A stretch of DNA of 15,772 bases from Candidatus Amesbacteria bacterium RBG_19FT_COMBO_48_16 (GTDB taxonomy: Bacteria; Patescibacteriota; Microgenomatia; CAZETR01; Amesbacteraceae): the NCBI GenBank assembly GCA_001775555.1, contig MEXE01000030.1:1-15772 (forward strand), given 5' to 3'. A program made the position numbers and the translations under genes. The notes beneath the pieces are model-generated. The model did not search any database, was not told the DNA's origin, and was given only the letters and a program-made list of their open reading frames with translations. Shown in pieces: positions 12,601-15,772 of the stretch; position 1 is the stretch's first letter, and the number at the start of each line of letters is the position of its first letter.

Positions 12601-14503
12601 AAGAACCTTTTTCGTAAGTGGTAACCTCCACTTCGGGGTAACCCAAAAATTCAAAGTTGGCGAAATTGTTGAAGGTAGTCGTGGCTTCATCCGATTCCTT
12701 GTAGCTGGAGACGGATCCCAGTCCGAGTGTTGCACCGGCCCCCCCGTAGTTAAAGACAGTCCTGACGGAGTTACCCATCCCATCTTCGGTAATTTTTGCA
12801 CTTAGCCTGTGCCTTTGGGTGTTGAGTTCGTTGTCCGTTTTGCAGATTTTGTTGTCGAGGGTAATTTTATCCCGGTCGCAGTATTTAATGTTTACAGTAT
12901 GGCTATTGTTGGTGTCCTTGAAGTATTCATAAGTGGTTTTGCCGCCGAGGCCATTATCGGCAGTGACGAGGAAGAAATCGTAGGGGGTTTTTGCTACGGC
13001 AGAGGTGCCGGTAGTGACAAATGAGGTCAAGGGGCAGCCCCCGGTAAAGTTGTCGCAATTTGGTCCATAACTGAAAGTGTAGCCGGGGAGGCGTTTGGCG
13101 GCAGGGTTGGTGTCCGGATCATCACTAAACCGGGTGATTTTGGTCAGAAGGGAATGGATAACCTGGCCGCTTTTGACTTCTCCGTCGTTGTCAGGAATAC
13201 CGTTGCCGTTATCGGCGTGTTTGGATTTGTCCCAGCCATATTGATATTCCAGTTTATAAACACCTCTGATTTTGGAGTTGGTTTTGATGATGATTTTTTT
13301 GAGGCGATCCTTAAACCTGGTCGGACGGGGAGGATCGGAATTGTCACCTTCATGAATTTTGTAATCCAGCCGGGGTTCTCTTGGGAAAGTGAGTTCGTGT
13401 TTACCCCAGGAAATAGCGGAAGGATAGACGGCGGGGGTATAGGAATCACCTCCCCGGCGGGCGGGCTCGATATTTAAGCTGTAAGTATAGTTGATCTCCA
13501 CCGGGATAGTATCCTTGTCGAAAATACTTTCAGTCTTGGACAGGTACCAACGGGTTTCGAGGGCGTGATATCCGACTGCGTCCCAACCCCAGACTTGCCA
13601 GGCGCGGGAACCGATAGGGTTGGAATCGTTATCGTATAGGGGGTACCATTCGGACTCTTTATTTTTCAGATCCTCGTTGGTGTCGGGATCAAGAGGCCGC
13701 TGCCAAGCCGGGGTGATATTTTGCGAGCCGAAGTAGTACTTAGTACCATCACCTGCGGTGACCAGCCAGTGGTGGCGGCAGATATTGGCTTGGGAATTGC
13801 CGGTTTGTTTGCATTTGGCCCATCTTTCCACTTTGATTTTCAGATTGGGGACTGTTCTCCAGACACTGTAGCTTCCGTCATCACTTTCTTTGGCCAGGCT
13901 GGCACCGCCTCCGGCGAAGGAAAGAATGAATTTATCGTCTTCGAGCAACCGGTAGGTGCCGTTGGTATCCCGGGCGATGTATTGGGTACCGCCTAAGTTC
14001 CAGCCTAGTCCGACCAATCCGGATTGGTTTTGGTAGGGGTGGTCGGGTGAACTGCGGAGGTTTGTAAATGTCCCCAGATAAAGGTCGTCTACCGATGCTG
14101 AGGAATAGGTTAAAGAAAGTGTTGGAGTAATACCTGCCGGACCCGGGGGAAGCTCCAGGGGGTAGGATAGGGTGGCGGCGCCGTTGAAATCGTCACTACC
14201 GAAGTTTTGCACCGAGGGAAGATTTAAGTTGGCGATTGTTTCATCATTGGCTTGTGCGGTAGCTAGGCCCTTGACGGAGGGTTCCGGCTCGATTCGTCTA
14301 AGGAGAAGAGTATAATCCGCACCGGTGACGAGGCCGTCACGGTTCAGGTCATAGGCAGGATTTTGGGTGTTGAGGGCGGAAAAATAACCGGAGATGGAAG
14401 TCGGACCTAAGATCGACAGGCTAAAGAGCCGGATCACGATAAGCGACAGAATGATCGTCAGGAGGGCATAGAAGGGAAGATACTGTTTGGGGCGGGCTGA
14501 CAC
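9659..14503 (-). CDS. Giant SpvB/RHS-repeat surface protein, core-less, membrane-anchored with dockerin-like repeat
   Basis: Protein of 1614 aa from GTG 14503. Residues ~8-34 form a hydrophobic anchor (YALLTIILSLIVIRLFSLSI). At ~37-70 there is one dockerin-like EF-hand (DLNRDGLVTGADYTLLLRRI). An SpvB/TcB-like N-terminal module follows (GAATLSYPLELPPGPAGITP, LSLTYSSASVDD, GLGWNLGG). From about residue 820 on there are many RHS/YD repeats (YVYDVFGRLVE, YTYDGLGRIT, FSYDGLNRL, YAYDALGNLTS). It ends NYYFSGKLVAVRKK, exactly where typical RHS proteins continue into the DHLGS core, which here is supplied by the three downstream genes. It probably builds the hollow shell; the tips would close it. An open frame extends to 14836, but this would overlap the divergent gene and its composition is poor; GTG 14503 lies 8 nt after a -10 box and starts before the anchor. 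The stop overlaps the next ATG. Confidence 0.9.
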   Translation of the reverse strand: MSARPKQYLPFYALLTIILSLIVIRLFSLSILGPTSISGYFSALNTQNPAYDLNRDGLVTGADYTLLLRRIEPEPSVKGLATAQANDETIANLNLPSVQNFGSDDFNGAATLSYPLELPPGPAGITPTLSLTYSSASVDDLYLGTFTNLRSSPDHPYQNQSGLVGLGWNLGGTQYIARDTNGTYRLLEDDKFILSFAGGGASLAKESDDGSYSVWRTVPNLKIKVERWAKCKQTGNSQANICRHHWLVTAGDGTKYYFGSQNITPAWQRPLDPDTNEDLKNKESEWYPLYDNDSNPIGSRAWQVWGWDAVGYHALETRWYLSKTESIFDKDTIPVEINYTYSLNIEPARRGGDSYTPAVYPSAISWGKHELTFPREPRLDYKIHEGDNSDPPRPTRFKDRLKKIIIKTNSKIRGVYKLEYQYGWDKSKHADNGNGIPDNDGEVKSGQVIHSLLTKITRFSDDPDTNPAAKRLPGYTFSYGPNCDNFTGGCPLTSFVTTGTSAVAKTPYDFFLVTADNGLGGKTTYEYFKDTNNSHTVNIKYCDRDKITLDNKICKTDNELNTQRHRLSAKITEDGMGNSVRTVFNYGGAGATLGLGSVSSYKESDEATTTFNNFANFEFLGYPEVEVTTYEKGSSSQAAAKSKSFFYQALETGNCFKPSPLKGIAYKTINYTAGNTNRSTETTSAYTVRFGPMFGPWQGAYDWDINTKCGDYDPQSTVSLVIPRDTVNKEIVAGTPKLCTRIQTDHRKLDLSDDIYAQLHIATNYGKVSCSDPNQDDNSDTKKITYTDYTAADTLRWILPLPNQTWISDSSGGTKFNHSQTTYNSLGQPTRISQMQNGSAYASASLTYDSAYPWLLTKSTDPLGRNTSTTYDNIFHLYPIKITNHLGQSAVTTYDFNTTDSAHPNKGGVLGLPVAVSDVNGAQTTYVYDVFGRLVETYLPGKKPGGTAKPNSFSKYYYFNDSDISPCNEANHCLTDLGRQAGGKGPKMLVTQGTRFDDSGVSGKVSAAHTYYNGLGQTVQARQLWYENQWSNAGIPVENEYRDLLTSQTYTALGQIEYQSLTYTAAPYTPGAKSSYDNRNIVSTGGIPKIKYTYDGLGRITMTNYPDASFDKTEYDIDGNPLVVKYSNKNCYDPDPATPCTTKTATADAFGQTLTTLETSGSKNLTTGFQYHPVLGQVIQTKDPLGNVVNRVEYDLLGRKTKLWDVDMSPAMTGDANSWRYEYDKANNLTKQTNPKGEVTSFSYDGLNRLLTKSLGGTLLLQNIYDTCTSGKGRVCATRSYNPDTAKMILNDQLQYDKRGRVTKDTLTLSNLPNSALNNQKFITLYSYDQGGRIKSQVRFGNTAIGLPAEPLTYTYDRPYPVSLVGNSTYVTQAKYNQNGQLIKFTSGNGVANTFSYDPNNQRLNTLKIQGPNLSDADELLLSYTYDWVGNIKKITDDNPLVPVSSPFHLTQNFTYDGLSRLTAVSGAYSAGFSYDDLGNIKTKTEGPQSVALSYGNFGSSFYHRPQTGTVLGRSVNYAYDALGNLTSDTQKTYTYDKDNRLAKSAPTVSVDTGLKETKFLYSSSGARIAKLVTGGESTYYINPDIEINIPVPGTINWTQNYYFSGKLVAVRKK

Positions 14504-14511
14504 TATTAATA

Positions 14512-14540
14512 ATAGTAGCGCGCCGGAATAGCAGGTGCAA
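14512..14540 (-). promoter_or_regulatory. Promoter of the RHS operon, leaderless-type
   Basis: On the minus strand, TTGCAC (14540-14535) and TACTAT (14517-14512) are 17 nt apart. The -10 ends 8 nt before GTG 14503, which supports that codon as the start of the giant RHS protein. The -35 is a partial match. It is the only promoter I see for the four-gene operon and it faces the zinc-ribbon gene within a 60-bp divergent region. Confidence 0.5.
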
Positions 14541-14548
14541 GATGAATG

Positions 14549-14557
14549 TGGTAAAGT
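14549..14557 (+). promoter_or_regulatory. Extended -10 promoter of the zinc-ribbon gene
   Basis: TGG-TAAAGT at 14549-14557 ends 6 nt before ATG 14564, the same spacing as at proS. No good -35 is visible. It lies back-to-back with the RHS operon promoter, so a regulator binding here could affect both. Confidence 0.4.
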
Positions 14558-14563
14558 GGGTTT

Positions 14564-15280
14564 ATGAAGTGTCCGGATTGTGCCGGAGAACTGAGCAAGA
14601 TTTCTGTAGTGGGGACGGATGATTCTTACCGGTGCGGGAGTTGCGGCGGGTTTTGGGTGATGGGGTGGGTAGTAAACAGGGTGGCGGAGGGGGGAGTAAA
14701 GAAGGGGTTGGTACCGCTTAAATCGGGACGCCGGGAAAGTCTGACCAGAAACTGTCCGACAGACCAGACGGCACTTTTCAAACCCGAGGGAGGGGAAGCA
14801 TTCCCGCCCGGCGCGGCAGTTTTTAAATGTCCGCATTGCAGCTGGTGGTGGGTAGGGGGGGACGATTTGTTTTCTGTGGATGAAGCTTATAAAGCCAGGA
14901 GAACGTTTTTCAGGTTGTGGCAGAGAAAGCCTGATTGGGCAACCTGGGCCCTGCCGGTGGTGGCGGTGGTAGTGCTGATCGCGGGATTGGCGGGGGGAGT
15001 CAATTTAGTGCGATACCAGACTAGGGTGGGAGTGGGGGCGGGAGCGGGAGTGCGGCAGTTCACGGCAGTTTATGTAGGCCAGGGAGAAGCCAGAGTGAGC
15101 TTTAAATCCGGTGAGGAAATAAAAGGGGTGGAGTATCAGCAGGCCGGTGAGACGGACTGGGCGGTGGCGGAGACGACAGTGGAAAAAGGGGTATACACGG
15201 CCAGACTCATGGGTTTGTCGGAGGGAGAGGAGTACACGGTGAGAGTGGAGGGGAAAGAATACAGGTTCACTGCTAAGTAA
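14564..15280 (+). CDS. Zinc-ribbon / single-TM / Fn3-like membrane protein
   Basis: Protein of 238 aa in three parts. The N-terminal cytoplasmic portion has a complete CxxC-x17-CxxC zinc ribbon (Cys3, Cys6, Cys24, Cys27) and a second, degenerate one with CPTD at 64-67 and CPHC at 89-92, in which one Cys is Asp. A transmembrane helix spans about 127-149 (WALPVVAVVVLIAGLAGGVN). Residues ~166-238 look like a fibronectin type III or similar beta-sandwich, ending EGEEYTVRVEGKEYRF, and would face outside. The arrangement suggests a sensor or scaffold linking the cytoplasm with the surface, but no function is known to me. It is divergent from the RHS operon across 60 bp. ATG 14564 has a -10 box 6 nt upstream. 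The stop overlaps the left arm of an inverted repeat. Confidence 0.8.
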   Translation: MKCPDCAGELSKISVVGTDDSYRCGSCGGFWVMGWVVNRVAEGGVKKGLVPLKSGRRESLTRNCPTDQTALFKPEGGEAFPPGAAVFKCPHCSWWWVGGDDLFSVDEAYKARRTFFRLWQRKPDWATWALPVVAVVVLIAGLAGGVNLVRYQTRVGVGAGAGVRQFTAVYVGQGEARVSFKSGEEIKGVEYQQAGETDWAVAETTVEKGVYTARLMGLSEGEEYTVRVEGKEYRFTAK

Positions 15281-15305
15281 ATTCAAAGTTCAAAACTCAA
15301 AATTC
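15279..15305 (+). repeat. Left arm of inverted repeat around the four-helix-bundle gene
   Basis: AAATTCAAAGTTCAAAACTC is the first part of a 27-nt arm that pairs with 15724-15749 with one mismatch and one gap. It begins within the stop codon of the zinc-ribbon gene. The rest of the 15306-15348 gap carries more TCAAA-type sequence. Confidence 0.75.
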
Positions 15306-15348
15306 AAAGCAATCGCTGCGCGAGCAAACTCAAAAACTTTAAATTCAA

Positions 15349-15690
15349 ATGAGCAAAAACTACGATCTTGAAGAGAGAACTGCTAAATTTGGCATGGATG
15401 TCATCCGTCTGTGTAAACTTTTGCCTCTGAATGAGATAACTAGGCCGCTTATTAATCAACTGATACGCAGTGCGACGAGTATAGGGGCTAATTATATGGA
15501 GGCAAACGGGGCTGACTCTAAGAAGGATTTTAAAGCTAAGATTGCGATTTGCTGCAAGGAAGCCAAGGAGGTGATGCATTGGTTGAGAATGATGGCGGAA
15601 GCGGTACCGGAGAAAGCGGGTGAGTTGAGGCTACATGGGAAAGAGGCTCATGAATTAAGCTTGATATTCGGGGCGATAGGTCGGAAGTAG
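15349..15690 (+). CDS. Four-helix-bundle protein, 23S rRNA IVS (S23) family
   Basis: Small all-helical protein (113 aa) of the four-helix-bundle/S23 type found in 23S rRNA intervening sequences and related to the Avd accessory protein of diversity-generating retroelements. Family marks visible: a RTAKFGMDVIRLCKLLP start, the RSATSIGANYMEANGA segment (about 40-56), KKDFKAKIAICCKEAKEVMHWL, and a final helix with ELSLIFGAI. Length matches the family. It is enclosed by a near-perfect inverted repeat of AT-rich TTGAATTT units, as in IVS cassettes, but no rRNA sequence surrounds it. No ribosome-binding site precedes the ATG. Its function is unknown; oligomerisation and nucleic acid binding are known for relatives. 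It is probably an insertion cassette rather than part of the RHS system. Confidence 0.88.
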   Translation: MSKNYDLEERTAKFGMDVIRLCKLLPLNEITRPLINQLIRSATSIGANYMEANGADSKKDFKAKIAICCKEAKEVMHWLRMMAEAVPEKAGELRLHGKEAHELSLIFGAIGRK

Positions 15691-15723
15691 TTTTATAGGT
15701 TTTGAATTTGGAATTTGATTTGT

Positions 15724-15749
15724 GAATTTGAGTTTTGAATTTTGAATTT
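15724..15749 (-). repeat. Right arm of inverted repeat around the four-helix-bundle gene
   Basis: Reverse complement of the left arm at 15279-15305 (one mismatch, one gap). The stretch 15691-15723 holds further TTGAATTTG units, so the stem may be longer in part. A fold of the transcript would place the gene in a loop. Confidence 0.75.
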
Positions 15750-15772
15750 ATATAGTGGATGTATGCGCTGTC

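Larger units (their letters stand above)
15279..15749. mobile_element. IVS-like cassette: inverted repeats plus four-helix-bundle gene
   Basis: Unit of about 470 bp containing the gene at 15349-15690 and its inverted repeat arms. No transposase is present, so any mobility would depend on other functions. The stop codon of the upstream gene overlaps its left edge. Calling it mobile is inference from the repeat structure and the family's habit of occurring as insertions. Confidence 0.45.

Noticed and set aside
10731..13996. Several plus-strand open frames of 60-126 codons across the RHS region
   Set aside because: They are antisense shadows of the high-G sense strand coding for the RHS protein; none has recognisable motifs or a start signal.
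14504..14836. Extension of the giant RHS frame by 111 codons upstream of GTG 14503
   Set aside because: It would overlap the zinc-ribbon gene, its peptide is rich in Pro, Arg and Cys without domain character, and a promoter lies just before GTG 14503.
15279..15772. A 23S rRNA gene around the four-helix-bundle cassette
   Set aside because: The flanking DNA is a coding gene on the left and about 23 nt of AT-rich sequence on the right; no rRNA sequence is seen.

Overview
The window looks like a chromosome segment of an uncultured Patescibacteria/CPR bacterium, with Microgenomates-like affinity the best guess. The signs are a short prolyl-tRNA synthetase with no editing insert, compact gene packing, start codons sitting 6-8 nt behind -10 boxes (leaderless-style starts), a dockerin-like repeat on a giant surface protein, and a zinc-ribbon/TM/Fn3-like protein. 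TGA works as a normal stop in several genes, so this is not a TGA-recoding lineage. This placement is inference; no rRNA gene is present to confirm it.

Region 1 (about 1-6160, + strand) holds the tail of an unknown gene, then proS, a cis-prenyltransferase with a C-terminal extension, a PAP2-type phosphatase, a trans-prenyl diphosphate synthase, a second cis-prenyltransferase and a second trans-prenyl diphosphate synthase. Genes are separated by a few bases or overlap; the largest gap is about 32 nt and carries an internal promoter. The logical product is a polyprenyl-phosphate lipid carrier: trans-synthases make allylic primers, cis-synthases extend them, and the PAP2 enzyme would remove a phosphate. 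A 25-codon orphan after the last gene resembles the C-terminus of yet another trans-prenyl synthase.

Region 2 (6162-14503, - strand) is a tightly coupled four-gene RHS operon. A 1614-residue SpvB/RHS-repeat protein with an N-terminal membrane anchor and a dockerin-like repeat ends just where the conserved RHS core normally begins. Three following genes each encode a separate signal peptide, a near-identical RHS core ending in DPxG, and a different C-terminal domain: one unknown, one resembling SleB cell-wall hydrolases, one with an HExxH motif. The layout recalls a TcB/TcC-like split cage with one shell and three exchangeable cargo tips, and no immunity gene is seen between them. This is the most unusual system in the window.

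Region 3 (14504-15772, + strand) contains a divergent promoter region, a zinc-ribbon membrane protein, and a four-helix-bundle (23S rRNA IVS-type) gene enclosed by a 26-27 nt inverted repeat that starts at the preceding stop codon.
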